Shown one piece after another: positions 45,237 through 56,650 of a DNA stretch of 64,000 nt. The stretch lies in the NCBI GenBank assembly GCA_002007465.1, contig LNAC01000018.1, forward strand, positions 6,281,936 to 6,345,935, read 5' to 3'. The position numbers and the translations under genes are program-made. This DNA comes from Ailurus styani. Lineage: Eukaryota; Chordata; Mammalia; Carnivora; Ailuridae. The first letter of the stretch is position 1, and every line of letters begins with the position of its first letter. Under the pieces are notes generated by a model. The model had not been told where the DNA came from. It made no database searches and saw nothing but the letters and a program-made list of their open reading frames with translations.

Positions 45237-45440
45237 CTTTTTTTTTTTAAGAGAGAAAGTGTGTGTGATGGGAGGGTGGGGGAGCTAGGGAAGAGGGAGG
45301 TGGGAGGGTGAGAATCTCAAGCAGGCTCCATGCCCCATGTGGAACCTGACATGGGGCTCTATCTCATGACCCTGAAATCATGACCTGAGCTGAAATCAAG
45401 AGTTAGACACTTAACTGTGACTGAGCCACCCAGGCGCCCC
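45237..45440 (-). mobile_element. Can-SINE
   Basis: T run, agagagaaagtgtgtgtg...gactgagccacccaggcgcccc; flanks ctgtcatgttct and ctgtaatgttct. Confidence 0.88.
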
Positions 45441-45477
45441 TGTAATGTTCTAAGATTTTGAAATGATGGTGCTTTTC

Positions 45478-45775
45478 TTAGTCTGTTTGGGCTACTATAA
45501 ACAGAATACCATAGACTGGGTGGCTTTTAAATAACACAGACTTATTTCTCACTATTAGAGAGGTGGGAAATTCAAGATCAAGGTGCTGGCAGATTTGTTG
45601 GTGCCAGCTTCTTGGTTCATTGATAGCCATCTTGCTGAGTGTCCTCACACAGCAGGTCTCTCTCATAAGGCCACTAATCCCTTCCCAAAGGCCTCTCTCC
45701 AAATGCCATCACATTGAGGATTAGGTTTCAACATGTGAATTTTGAGGTGACACAAACATTCAATCTATAAGCAGT
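45478..45775. repeat. old interspersed repeat, family unassigned
   Basis: tttgggctactataaacag, gactgggtggcttttaaat, attcaagatcaaggtgctgg and ggattaggtttcaacatgtg are a common mammalian repeat I cannot name with confidence. Confidence 0.6.
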
Positions 45776-46194
45776 GCTGACTTGGCATCTTATATAGCAA
45801 GGGCCTTAAAATGTGCTGAGACTGTCTTGCATGTTGTAAACATAGACCATATTTTATGCATAAAGATGTTCATCACATCTTTATAAGATATAAAATCTTA
45901 ACTTAAATATCTAAAATGGCTAGGTAAATTATTGTATATATACTCAAGGGAATATTATGGCTCTTAAAATTTATATACCCATGGTTTGCGAAGACATAAT
46001 GTTTACAAATCTGTTGGAAAAGAGAAGATTTAAAACAATATGCAGTATTACAAAAAAAATGCAAAAGTCACAACAATCAGGAAATACACTAAAAAACATT
46101 AATAGTGATTTTCTTCAGGTGTTGGCTAAATGGTGATTTTAACTTGTTTTTAAATAGGGTTTTGTTATTTTCTAAATTTTTTACAAGAACAGTT

Positions 46195-46780
46195 ATTTTT
46201 TTAAAAATATTTTTAACTTGAAATAATTTAAAACTTACACAGTAGTTTCAAGAATTAGAGAACTCCCTTCTACTCTTCAGCCAAATTAGCTTTACCATCT
46301 CTGTCTGTCTATTATCCTAAATCATTTGAGAGTATAGATACTGTCCTGACTATTCTTAAATGCTTAAGCATGTATTTCTTAAGGGCATTCTCTTACATAA
46401 CAACAGAACAGTTATTCAGAAAATTTAACATTGATACAATTTAATACACAATCCATATTCATATTTTTATAATTGTCTTAATAATGTGCTTTATAGGGAT
46501 GCCTGGGTGGCTCACTCAGTTAAGCGACTACCTTTGGCTCAGGTCATGATCCCAGGGTCCTAGGATCAAGCCCCGCATTGGGCTCCCTGCTCAGCAATGA
46601 GCCTGCTTTTCCCTCTCCCTCTGCTGTTCCTTCTGCTTGTCTGCTCTCTCTCGCTCTCTCTCTCTCTGTCAAATAAAGAAATGAATTCTTAAAAAAAAAA
46701 GTGCTTTATAACAACCCCTCCCTCAAATGCAGGATCACACTCTATTTAGTTGTCATGTCTCTTTAGTCCATTTCTTTTTT
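46195..46780 (-). repeat. old L1-type fragment
   Basis: ttaaaacttacacagtagtttc...acattgatacaatttaatac and, after a SINE, gttgtcatgtctctttagtc. Confidence 0.6.
46496..46700 (+). mobile_element. Can-SINE
   Basis: Target duplication gtgctttata at 46486-46495 and 46701-46710. Confidence 0.92.
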
Positions 46781-47207
46781 TCCTACCTATTTTTTACTTT
46801 AAGTATAGTTGACATGACTTCTTTTATAATAAGAAACTAATTTAATTTCTGGGAATTGGGTTCAAATGTTCAATTACGTCCTTTCACAACCATGTGAAAA
46901 CAAAACCTTTATGCAAGAGGTGTGGAAAGAAATTGCATTAAAATATGAAGTATGTTGTCTATGGATATTGCACTGTTTTCTCTATATTCAAAGTGTTTGT
47001 AGTAAAACATGTATTACTTTTTTTTGAATGGTAAAGCATTGAAATTGCTTAACTTTTGCTAATAGCTAGTAACAACTGCAAAGATTTAAAGATTGATAAT
47101 GTGAAAAAAAGGAGAGAGTGGCTTCTTAAGTTACAATCATTTATCGTAGAACTTGACTTTCACTTTCAAGCACTTCAAATATAATCTTCATTTATATATC
47201 ATTTTAG

Positions 47208-47360
47208 GATCAAGCCTTTGGAGAGCTAGAAAAGAATAGTGATAAATTTCTACTTGGAACATCATCTTCAGAAAACAGTCAGCCTGCTCATCTTCATGAA
47301 CTCCTGTGTTCACTGCAGAAACAGCTGCTGGCATTTTGCCATATCAATAGCATTAGTGAG
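47208..47360 (+). CDS. HERC1: HERC1 coding exon 14 (residues 957-1007)
   Basis: 51 codons, phase 0: DQAFGELEKNSDKFLLGTS...LLAFCHINSISE. Acceptor tcattttag, donor gtatgt. Confidence 0.95.
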
Positions 47361-47484
47361 GTATGTTATCCTTTGCCTTTCATGATACTCTCCCAAGGAC
47401 CTTGAAACTCAGATATTTGGGTAAGCATGGTATTTCTAGACTTTGAATCTTACACAGTAGTAATTTAAGAACTTTTCCCCCCAG

Positions 47485-47617
47485 AACTCAAGCAGTGTGG
47501 CGCTGCTTCATAAACATCTTCAGCTCTTGTTGCCTCATGCCACGGATATTTATTCACGTTCTGCAAATTTGCTCAAAGAAAGTCCTTGGAATGGCAGCGT
47601 TGGAGAAAAATTAAGAG
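47485..47617 (+). CDS. HERC1: HERC1 coding exon 15 (residues 1008-1052)
   Basis: 133 nt after a 124-bp intron (47361-47484) whose acceptor tract is ttttccccccag. It encodes NSSSVALLHKHLQLLLPHATD...WNGSVGEKLR plus the first base of Asp1052. Donor gtgtgt is weaker than the others. Confidence 0.95.
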
Positions 47618-47989
47618 GTGTGTTTGGTACTGGATTTGACATTTAATCAGTGGTTGTAAAGCAGGAATTCTTAGCTTTACCAAAGCCTTAAGAGACCTGA
47701 AACTTCTGAGTGGAATAGGAATGATCTTCAGTCTCCTTGCTATTGAAGATCCCTTTGATTTTGGTTTGGAGTGATGCTAACAGTGATTGATAATGACTGC
47801 TCTTGAAAGATGCTAATTGACATGAAAGAGCCCTAATTTAAAGGCATTTCAGTGATACTCAAAAGGATTAATTTGCTGGCTGACTGAACATAATAAAAAA
47901 AATAAAATGAATTTCTCTCTTAAGGAAAAAAAGATTAATTTTAAGTGGCATAAAATGAATTTTTATCTGCTGTTTCTCTACCTTTCTTC

Positions 47990-48300
47990 AGCATTTGCCA
48001 GTGTTTTACTTCTTGAAATGCTTTCTTTCTGAGTTTCTGTGTAGTCACAATCCTGTTTTGTCTCATTTTTCTCTGATCACTTTGTTTTCAGTCATTTCCT
48101 ATAAGCTCTTTTTCCTTGGACATGCTCTTTAATGTTTAAGATACTCTGAATTTTGCCTTCAAAATTTTCTTTTTTCTCCCTGAATGATCTGATCTGGTTC
48201 CATTTCTGTTGATCACCCCGTGTCTGTTGATTTCCATATCTGCATCTAGCTGAGAACTTCTTTTTCACATCAAAGCTTTTTCTAGTTACCTATTGGGTGT
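47990..48300 (+). repeat. ancient LINE-like remnant
   Basis: Diverged CT-rich sequence similar in style to 62895-63400. Weak call. Confidence 0.35.
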
Positions 48301-48644
48301 CTTTTCTTGGTTGTCTCAAAGGCAACTAAAATTCAGTATGTCTCTGAAACCTCCTTCTCTCTGAAGTTCCCCAACTCAATAAAGAAAGAAACTGATCAAC
48401 TAAAACCGTTGCTTACTAGACACCTTCATTTTTGTCTTTCCACAGGTATTTAAAATTTAATCTCTTCAAATGGAACTTATCTCTGATGGTCCTCCCTGCC
48501 CCAAATACAATGAAATATGGAAATAAAATTAATTTGAAACCAATATAAATAAAAAGACAGATGCTTTGAAGTGATCTTAATTTTTTAAAAAAGTAAATTT
48601 GGTTTAAAAAACATAGCATGTAACAATCATGAGGGTAGGAGTTT

Positions 48645-48725
48645 TTAGCTCTTTGTTCATGGCTGTCTCCCTTTCACCTAGAACAGTGCCTGGTATGTTG
48701 TACTCAATAAATATTTCTTAAGTAA
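48645..48725 (+). repeat. L2-like tail
   Basis: ctagaacagtgcctggtatg...ctcaataaatatttcttaag is typical L2 3'-end sequence. Confidence 0.65.
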
Positions 48726-49021
48726 ATCTAGGAATGAGGATATATTTTTGAATAAGACATTCATAATGCATTTTAAGGGAAGCAGCTATAATCCTTTGAA
48801 TTTACTGGCACAGGGATCTGTATGCTTTTCCACAAAGTATCTGTTGGTGGTACTTTCTGAAAGTGAGTAAATACCAATACCACATCAGCTACCAGGTACA
48901 TGTTCAACAAAGAGTTATCTAATTAGTATACTCTAGTTCTAGGCTAAAATAGTATTTTTTAGGTTTTTTCTTTTTTAAGTTTGAAACAATTGATCCATGT
49001 TGAATTTCTTACCCTTCATAG

Positions 49022-49213
49022 ATGTGATATACGTCTCAGCTGCAGGCAGTATGCTTTGCCAGATTGTTAACTCTCTACTGTTACTCCCCGTGTCAGTGGC
49101 ACGGCCTCTGTTGAGTTACCTCCTCGACTTGTTGCCACCTCTTGATTGCCTTAATAGACTCCTGCCAGCTGCCGCTCTTTTAGAAGACCAAGAGTTACAG
49201 TGGCCTCTTCATG
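49022..49213 (+). CDS. HERC1: HERC1 coding exon 16 (residues 1052-1116)
   Basis: 192 nt, phase 1 in and out. It encodes DVIYVSAAGSMLCQIVNSLLLLPVSVARPLL...LQWPLHG. The hydrophobic run IVNSLLLLPVSVARPLL is too short and interrupted for a clear membrane span. Confidence 0.95.
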
Positions 49214-49949
49214 GTAAGTAAACGTAGTAAAACAACAAATAAGGCTTTGGGAAAAGTTGTTCCTCTTGTGTGCATCAGGTAGATCATATCTGATACTTGG
49301 GTGTTTTATGTAATCAAAAGGTAAAGTTGTTATGGTCTAAGAATTTACAGCCTAAAGGGCGACTGAGATGAGAAAACTCAAAAAGTTGCTCACATGTAAC
49401 AGTGTCATAAATAGGGTTTTTATATGATCATTAGGTTTGAATAGTATATTTCACTGATTCTGAGACACATTTTATTTCAAATTTTGACATCGTTGAAATT
49501 AGGATACATCTTACATTGGATAATAAGAAAGCATTCTTTTATAGTTCAGGCAGCAGGATAGGGACACATTTTACAGTCAGTGGATTGATTTGATTAAAAA
49601 GTTCTATTTCTTAAATGAAAAGATCTTTAGTTTTAAATCTCTATTTGACAGTAAAATATTTAGTATTTTGGTTGGATTTATAGATAACTGAATGTGGAAG
49701 ATGGCAATTGGGAATCTCTTTATGTGGATTTTTTTTTTTAAGGAACTTTATAGGAAATAGCATTCTGATTTTAGGTATGACACTTAAATTCAGTCTTAAT
49801 TTATAAAATGATGATGGTTTTGATATTCATTTGGATATAGCTTAAAGTACTATGTCTAGAAAACAATGTGTTTTTCCACTGAAGTCTATCATAAGGCTAT
49901 CAAAGGAGTTTGATTACTAAGTCTTAAAAACCTTTCAAGTGAGGCCACA

Positions 49950-50140
49950 TGTTTCATTAGAAAGAATCCTGGACTAAGGCATAAAGCTAATGACTTGGCT
50001 ATATTATCTAGGGCAGGTTGCCTATAATTCCTTAAGCCTTGGTTTCTTCTGGAAGTATTAGAATTGGACAAGATGACAATGAGGACCTGTCTTACTTTAA
50101 CATTATATGGATCTGTGACAACTGGGTTTAAATAAGTCAA
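49950..50140 (+). repeat. MIR-like remnant
   Basis: gcataaagctaatgacttgg, cagggttgcc-like and taagccttggtttcttctgg resemble diverged MIR. Confidence 0.5.
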
Positions 50141-50637
50141 GTGTCAAGGTTACAACTGTAGCAGGTATTTAATTAGGTTTTATATGGAGCCATTTCAGGT
50201 TTACTCTTGTTTTTCTAAAGCATCTCAGAACTTGTTAAGATTCACTCTTTTTGTATTAGGTAAGTTAGGTATCATCTTATTTTGGATTTTTGCATGTGTA
50301 TTCTCATAACTGATATTTTTCTATGATTTCCCTTTTTTGTGTTATTCTTGCGTCATTTTTACTACCACAGTTATACTAACCTCATAGCATCAGTTCAGAG
50401 TCTTCCCTTTTTTCCCTTTGCTCTGAAGTGGCTTATGTAAGATAGAGGTTATCTTTTTTTGAAGGTTTAGAAGACTTCATCTGTAAAACCACCTGGCCGT
50501 GACATTTAGGTAGACTTTGGCTATTACTTTTCTTTCCCTAGTTGTTACTGTTCTTTTCTAGTTTTTTTGTTTCTTCTTAAACCCATTTTGGAAGTTGATA
50601 TCTTTCCAGAAAATGTCATTTTGTTGTTTTTCAAACT

Positions 50638-50833
50638 TTTTTTTTAAAGAATTTATTTTTATTTGATAGAGAGATAGTGTGAGAAGAGAGCATGAGCTGG
50701 GGGAGAGGCCGATGGAGAGGGAGGGGCAGAGTTCCCGCTGAGCAGGGAGCCTCATGGGCTTGATCCCAGGACCCTAGGATCATGACTTGAGCTGAAGGCA
50801 GATGCTTAACCAACTGAGCCACCCAGGTGCCCC
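50638..50833 (-). mobile_element. Can-SINE in old L1
   Basis: ttaaagaatttatttttatt...caactgagccacccaggtgcccc; flanks tcaaactt / tcaaattt. Confidence 0.88.
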
Positions 50834-51076
50834 TCAAATTTATTGGCATAAAATTGTTCATTGTACTCATTAATGGTTTTTTTAAAATCCCTAGTGTAAC
50901 TGTGTTTACATCCTCCTTTTTAGTCCTAATTTTTGAATTTATGCCATCTTTTATTAGAGGTTTGTTCATTTTATCAGTCTTTTTAAATAACCAGTTTTTG
51001 GACTTGATGATCATCTTCGTTTTTCTTTAATGATTTGATTGACATCTGTTCCTATATGGCTAAGTGTAGTTTTTCT

Positions 51077-51280
51077 TTCTTTCTTTTTTTTTAAGATTTT
51101 ATTTATTTATTTGAGAGAGAGAATGAGACAGAAAGAGAACATGAGAGGAGGGGGGGGTCAGAGGGAGAAGCAGACTCCCTGCTGAGCAGGGAGCCCAATA
51201 TGGGACTCGATCCTGGGACTCCAGGATCATGACCTGAACCGAAGGCAACCTCTTAACCAACTGAGCCACCCAGCCGTCCC
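51077..51280 (-). mobile_element. Can-SINE
   Basis: Target duplication tagtttttct at 51067-51076 and 51281-51290. Confidence 0.92.
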
Positions 51281-51360
51281 TAGTTTTTCTAAGTGAAGAA
51301 CTTTTAAAAACAGGTATGCAATAAATCATGGGTCTTGATTTCAGTACAAGACAGTTCTGA

Positions 51361-51559
51361 GGGGCACCTGGGTGGCTCAGTGGGTTAAGCCTCTGCCTTC
51401 AGCTCAGGTCATGATCCCAGGGTCCTGGGATTGAGCCCTGCATTGGGCTTTCTGCTCAACTGGAAGCCTGCTTCCCCCCTCCCTCTACATGCCTCTCTGC
51501 CTCCTTGTGATCTCTCTCTCTCTGTCAAATAAATAAATAAAATCTTAAAAAAAAAAAAA
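51361..51559 (+). mobile_element. Can-SINE
   Basis: Target duplication agttctga at 51353-51360 and 51560-51567. Confidence 0.9.
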
Positions 51560-51857
51560 AGTTCTGAATTCAGGCCTTAAAAACATTAAACAGTGATAAG
51601 TGTCATTTTACTAGATCAGTTCTTATATTGATTTTGGAGGGATGAGCAGCCTCAAGTACTCACTGTTATGGTGAAATTTGACCTGGATAATGAAAAGTAG
51701 GAATAGAATCCCTTGGGATATTTCTGTCATATACTGTTTTAATGTTTATCTCTAAAATTAGTAACTCCAACAAGGGAAATTTTATTTGATGGCAAACTCA
51801 TGTGAATATATTTTAAGTTAGCCTAGTAAAGAGAATATATACAGAAAGTGTTTTAAT

Positions 51858-52062
51858 GGGCGCCTGGGTGGCTCAGTGGGTTAAAGCCCCTGTCTTCGGC
51901 TCAGGTCATGATCTCAGGGTCCTGGGATCGAGGCCCACATCGGGCTCTCTGCTCAGCAGGAAGCCTGCTTCCTCCTCTCTCCTCTCTCTCTGCCTGCCTC
52001 TCTGCCTACTTGTAATCTCTCTCTCTGTGTCAAATAAATAAATAAAATCTTTAAAAAAAAAA
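51858..52062 (+). mobile_element. Can-SINE
   Basis: gggcgcctgggtggctcagt...aaataaataaataaaatctt plus poly-A; close to consensus. Target duplication not clear. Confidence 0.9.
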
Positions 52063-52120
52063 GAGTTATTTCATCAAATTGTCAAACAGATTTGAGAAGT
52101 AAACTGAATTACCTCTCATT

Positions 52121-52121
52121 N
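52121..52121. other. ambiguous base (N)
   Basis: Single N 99 bases before coding exon 17, in unique intron sequence with no obvious flanking duplication. Confidence 0.99.
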
Positions 52122-52219
52122 AGTTTGCTTCATTGTCTTATTACAGTGTAATAGAAATGAAAATGATCGAGACTCTTTAATACCAGATAAGACATAATTA
52201 CTAATGATTTTGTCTCTAG

Positions 52220-52441
52220 GAGGGCCAGAATTGATTGATCCTGCTGGCATGCCGTTACCTCAGCCAGCCCAGTCCTGGGTGTGGCTTGTGGATCTGGAAA
52301 GAACAATTGCTCTCCTTATTGGGCGGTGTCTTGGTGGTATGCTTCTGGGCTCCCCTGTGTCTCCAGAGGAACAGGACACTGCATATTGGATGAAAACACC
52401 ACTTTTTAGTGATGGTGTAGAAATGGACACCCCTCAGTTAG
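52220..52441 (+). CDS. HERC1: HERC1 coding exon 17 (residues 1116-1190)
   Basis: 222 nt, phase 1 in and out: GPELIDPAGMPLPQPAQSW...RTIALLIGRCLGGMLLGS...FSDGVEMDTPQL. Donor gtaatg. Confidence 0.96.
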
Positions 52442-52614
52442 GTAATGTGCTTCTCTACAGTGTTTAAAATACATGCTTGTGTTTGTGTCTCCATTGGAGA
52501 TTTCTCTTTTTCTGGGTTTGCTGATTAGAGAACTGGTAGCAAACAAGTGAAACATTAGCTGGATGAGGAATCTGATACTGTGACTTGGAACCCTTAGAAG
52601 AAGTTAAATCCTGC

Positions 52615-52795
52615 AGTACTGTGTAGTGAAAAGAGCCTCCAAACTAGGGCAATGTAGGTCTGGTCCCACCCTGTCGTTATTTATCACTCATTTGGGGCAA
52701 GTCATTTAACTTATAAAAATGGGAATATGCTTGATTGCTTGTTTTCTGGGGCTTGGAGGTTATGAAAATGCTTCATAGAATGTAAAGCTCTGTAA
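52615..52795 (+). repeat. MIR-like remnant
   Basis: ctgtgtagtgaaaagagcct...gggcaagtcatttaac-type...cttcatagaatgtaaagctc. Confidence 0.6.
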
Positions 52796-53034
52796 GGTTA
52801 CCTGACTTGCCAGTGTTCAATGTTCAGACACCTCCCAGATGTGAGTGGCAATCCCTTCTCCTCCCAGCCTATCCTACGTTCATGCTGATGTTACCTTGTA
52901 TGATTCCATATTTTTTTTTCCTCCCCATTTATGTTGCCTTTGGAGTTTCTCTTTCCTGGCTCATCTCCCATTTGTCTTCTTTGCTGGTAGGCTAGCTCTC
53001 AGACTGTCTGAACATGAAGATTTTTCGAATTCCT

Positions 53035-53150
53035 GAACAGGTGATCTGGTTGTGTTATTTAGGATTGGCCCTTTAATCTCCCTGGGCCTATAATTTTGAT
53101 CCATAAAATAAGGAGCTGATTAGATAGCCTCTCTGGTCTTATTGACTTAA
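53035..53150 (+). repeat. MIR-like remnant
   Basis: tttaatctccctgggcctat...ccataaaataaggagctgat is diverged MIR. Confidence 0.5.
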
Positions 53151-53467
53151 AATTCATTGTTCCTCTGATGAGAGAAAGCGACTCAGAGAGTGCCCAAGAA
53201 GGAAAGTCCAAGAGAATACTTAATCTAAAAGAATCTCAATCGAGAGGGAAAACAAAAAATAGAAACCAAGACAAAAATGACATATTCTGCTTTGGGTTTA
53301 GAGGGTTGGGGAGTGGGAGTGAGAGGAGCTGCTGAAGATTTTCCTCATTTCCCAAATAGAGAGTGTATATTCATCATTTCATTTATGAACCAGATAGTGA
53401 TTCTGGCCTTGGTTATTGAATGCTAGACTGGTACTTAAGATACAGTTGTATCAAGAAAAGTAAAATG

Positions 53468-53592
53468 GGTGGGAGGGTAGGGTTAGGGTGGATGGGTTTT
53501 GGACATTGTGCTATGGTGAATGCTGTGAAAGGTGTAAGCCTGATAATTCACAGACCTGTACCCCTGGGGCAAATAATAATAATAATAATAAC

Positions 53593-53632
<40 letters not shown>
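53468..53632 (+). mobile_element. short L1 3'-end insertion with (AAT)n tail
   Basis: + strand copy of the same L1 3' UTR piece, ending cctgtacccctgggg then an AAT-repeat tail (about 53572-53632). It is flanked by a 15-bp target duplication aagaaaagtaaaatg at 53453-53467 and 53633-53647. It begins at nearly the same 3' UTR point as the piece at 14704-14864. Confidence 0.9.
53572..53632 (+). repeat. (AAT)n microsatellite in L1 tail
   Basis: About 20 AAT units with one AAC interruption, grown from the L1 poly-A tail. Likely polymorphic. Confidence 0.9.
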
Positions 53633-53634
<2 letters not shown>

Positions 53635-54004
53635 GAAAAGTAAAATGTTTTTTCAAGGAATGTTTAACATTGTGAACATGGTTCCAGTGCTGTCAGTGTT
53701 TAGTTCTGTGATATCACAAATGTCCTCTTGAGGACAAAAGTATCTTTATCTCTACCTTCCTCATATTTCTGTATATTTACGTTAGTCAGATAACTGGCCT
53801 TTAGTATGAATAAAACAAATTTGTTTTAATGTTATCTTTCAGTTTTTAAAATTATAAAATCATGAAGCTATTGTTATATTTTATGTTTAAATTCTTGCAT
53901 GTATTAGGAAAAGGGCATTGTCCTTTGTAAAATTGTAAATATAGGATAATTCAGTTATATTATGGGTTAAATTGACTTTTGATATTAGCCCCCAAACCTA
54001 TCAC

Positions 54005-54063
54005 TTGGCTCTTTTCTTTTCTTTCTTTTCTTTTCTTTTTTTTTTTTTTTTGGCTCTTTTCTT
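54005..54063 (-). repeat. pyrimidine tract flanked by 14-bp direct repeats
   Basis: ttggctcttttctt at 54005-54018 and 54050-54063 flanks a 31-base T/C tract ending in a T run. It looks like an insertion of tail sequence only. Confidence 0.75.
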
Positions 54064-54586
54064 GTAATGGAAAATGAATTCTGAATGCCAAAATGTCCCA
54101 TTAAAAAGTTAGGAACTATTTGAACAAATGTAAATATCAGTAGAGAAATTGTTCATGGTATCTTGATTCTCTCTTAAGTCATACTTAACTGATTATTTTC
54201 CCTTAAGTCTAGAAAAAGGAAAAGGTTCTTGTCTCTTTCCCAGAGTCCCATGTTTCTCAGTAAGGATGTCATTCCATTTTGAACAGAAGAGTTCTCCAGA
54301 CCTGTACTTCACACATAGGACATGTAGCTTCCCTGGCATCTGCTTACCAGAATGCCAGAACTCCTCCCTAGGGGTTACATTTGGTCACACATTCTTCTGG
54401 AGGGGATTGAACGGGTGGTGGTATTATCTCTCATTGAGAAATGTTACAGGACTTTACCTTTGTACATCTTCTTAAAATGGTTTGAAATGTATTGTTAAAT
54501 ATGGATTAAATAAAAGAGATAAGATTTTATTTGTAACACTAAAATTGTTCAGGCTTAAAATTGGTCACTTGAATAATTATTTTTAG

Positions 54587-54760
54587 ATAAATGTATGAGT
54601 TGCCTGTTAGAAGTAGCTCTTTCAGGCAATGAAGAACAGAAGCCTTTTGATTACAAACTGCGGCCTGAAATAGCTGTGTATGTAGACTTGGCATTGGGTT
54701 GTTCAAAAGAGCCTGCGCGAAGCCTTTGGATCAGCATGCAGGATTATGCTGTTAGTAAAG
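54587..54760 (+). CDS. HERC1: HERC1 coding exon 18 (residues 1190-1248)
   Basis: 174 nt, phase 1 in and out: DKCMSCLLEVALSGNEEQK...VYVDLALGCSKEPARSLW...YAVSK. Donor gtaaga. Confidence 0.96.
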
Positions 54761-56535
54761 GTAAGATGAAGAGGACGAAGTTGGTAAATATGGAGATAGC
54801 TTATATAATACTGACTAATATATATGTATATATGTAAATAGGAAATCACAGGGATCACTCTTCCTTTTTTATAGAAAAAAGTATTTTACAAATAACTTTG
54901 AACATAAATTTCTTTTTCCTCTTTGTGGAAAATACTTTAGGTATGTATCCCACTTTAAGCAAACCTACTGTGGGAAAATGGATTTATATAAAAGATAAAT
55001 CCAGAGGCATTTTACTGAAGGATTCCCTGCAGTATAAATGGGTCTAGTTTAAGAGTCTGTTTAATCAGACATGTTTGTATTGTCAGGGTTTGTTTGTTTT
55101 TTGTGTTTGTGTTTTTTTTCCTATAAAATAGGTAAGTCTGAGTTTAGTTTTTTCCCTAAGCATACAGAAATGACTGGAAAACCAAGATGTAAAATTGTAT
55201 CTTTTGAGATAGGAGTTTTAAGAAGGGATTAACGACAAAACAAAACTTGGGGCTTGATATTTTCTATGGGTGTTTTTTGTTTGGTTGGTTTTATTTTTAA
55301 GTAGCATGGTAAATCTGTCAGATTAACAAGAGTTTAGCAGACAGTAAACCTCCCACCCCCATTTGGAATCTACCAGATGTATTACATTTTTAAAATACAG
55401 TACTAGTATACTACCATGGAATTAAAACACCTGCCTAGTTCTCATCATCTAATGCTGTGATTTTGGTTTTCTATTGTATGTATTCATCTGTGTCCAGATG
55501 TTGTTTGATTTCTTACTCAATTCATTTCATTTATTACGGTGTTCATAATGGCTTCAGGTATCAGATATGTCCTCACTTGACTAGTTTACTCAATATCTCC
55601 ACAAGAATGCTTTAATAGACAGTACTTAAGACCATACTCAAGATTTCACCTCTTATTTTCCAAAAGTGTTCTTCCTGTGATCTTCCTGTCTCAGTAAATG
55701 CCAACCACATTCTAAGTACATTTCTAGTCAATGTTGACTTTTCTCATATTTGCACATCTGATCAATCACCAATTCTGTCAACTCTACCTTTAAAACACAT
55801 TTGGAATCCGACCACTTCTCACCACTTCCGCTGCTATTGCTTTGATCTGAGCCGCCATCGTTTCTCATCTGAATTACTGCAGTACTGCTGTTGCTGTCCC
55901 TGTCTGCCTTTTAAAACACGAGTCAGATCATATTGTGTATCTGTTCAAAGCCTTCTAAGGTGCTTCCCAGTTCCCTCAGAGTAAAATCTAAAGGACTTGC
56001 AGTGGCCTGCAAAGCCCTGTATGATCTGGTCTCCAGCCAACTTTCTAATGTCTCCTACCACTTGTGCATGCACGCTTTGTTCCAGCCACAGTGGCCTCCT
56101 TGAACCTTCCTCAGGGCCTCTATACTAGTTTTTTCTGAGGGGACACTGTTTCTGTATGGCACCTTCCCTGACTTCGTCTGCATCTCTGCTCACCTGTACC
56201 TTATCCAAGATCTTTGTAAACCAGCCTATATAAAATAGTAATCCCACACTGCTTTATTTTTCTCTGTAGCACTTTTCTGTCATATTAATTTTTGTATTTA
56301 TTGGTACCCACCCCCACCCCAACTAGAAAATAAACTCTGTGAGATGAGGGCCTTAGTTCTGTTAACTGCTGCATCCCCAGCACAAGGAACAATATCTGGC
56401 ATCTAGTAGGTACATTTGTTAAATAATGTTTAGGAAAATGATACCCTTCAGATGTTGCATTACTAAAGCGATTAAAATTATTCTGAACTGTTTTCTGAGC
56501 CCTTTTAAATGTCAGTGCATAATTTTTGTTTTCAG
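54761..56535 (+). other. HERC1 intron, 1.8 kb
   Basis: GT-AG intron; the right half is a L2 3' end (about 55680-56420). 54840-55670 shows nothing recognisable. Confidence 0.9.
55680..56420 (+). repeat. L2 3' end
   Basis: ccgaccacttctcaccacttc, atgatctggtctccagccaac, cctcagggcctctatactag and ctcagcacaaggaac-type tail ending aatatctggcatctagtagg: the classic L2 3' region. Confidence 0.85.
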
Positions 56536-56650
56536 ATTGGGACAGTGCAACTTTAAGTAATGAGTCACTCTTGGACACTGTGTCTAGATTTGTTCTTGCA
56601 GCACTTCTGAAACACACAAATTTACTTAGCCAAGCATGTGGAGAAAGCCG
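56536..56650 (+). CDS. HERC1: HERC1 coding exon 19 (residues 1248-1286), GC donor
   Basis: 115 nt: DWDSATLSNESLLDTVSRFVLAALLKHTNLLSQACGES plus CG of Arg1286. The donor reads CG|gcaagt at 56651, a GC-type site. Using the GT four bases further (caa|gta) would shift the frame and meet a TAA in the next exon, while GC splicing gives Arg (CG|A) then YQPGK, as expected for HERC1. Confidence 0.93.

Larger units (their letters stand above)
43334..47207 (+). other. HERC1 intron, 3.9 kb
   Basis: GT-AG intron with three Can-SINEs, an unassigned old repeat (about 45478-45775) and an old L1-type fragment (about 46195-46780). 43400-44820 shows nothing I can name. Confidence 0.9.
47618..49021 (+). other. 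HERC1 intron, 1.4 kb
   Basis: GT-AG intron with an ancient LINE-like segment near 47990-48300 and an L2-like tail near 48650-48720. No gene. Confidence 0.85.
50260..51300 (-). repeat. old L1 ORF2 fragment
   Basis: ctgtaaaaccacctggccgtg and gaggtttgttcattttatcag resemble, in antisense, L1 ORF2 upstream of the RT core (compare 11930-12260). Two SINEs lie inside. Confidence 0.7.
49214..52219 (+). other. HERC1 intron, 3.0 kb
   Basis: GT-AG intron with an old - strand L1 piece (about 50260-51300), four Can-SINEs, a MIR-like remnant (about 49950-50140) and a single N at 52121. Confidence 0.9.
52442..54586 (+). other. HERC1 intron, 2.1 kb
   Basis: GT-AG intron containing MIR-like remnants, a short + strand L1 3' end with an (AAT)n tail, and a duplicated-target pyrimidine tract at 54005-54063. 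Confidence 0.9.

Noticed and set aside
52807..53036. extra HERC1 exon in the intron after exon 17
   Set aside because: No acceptor/donor pair keeps the frame, and exons 17 and 18 already join exactly at Asp1190.
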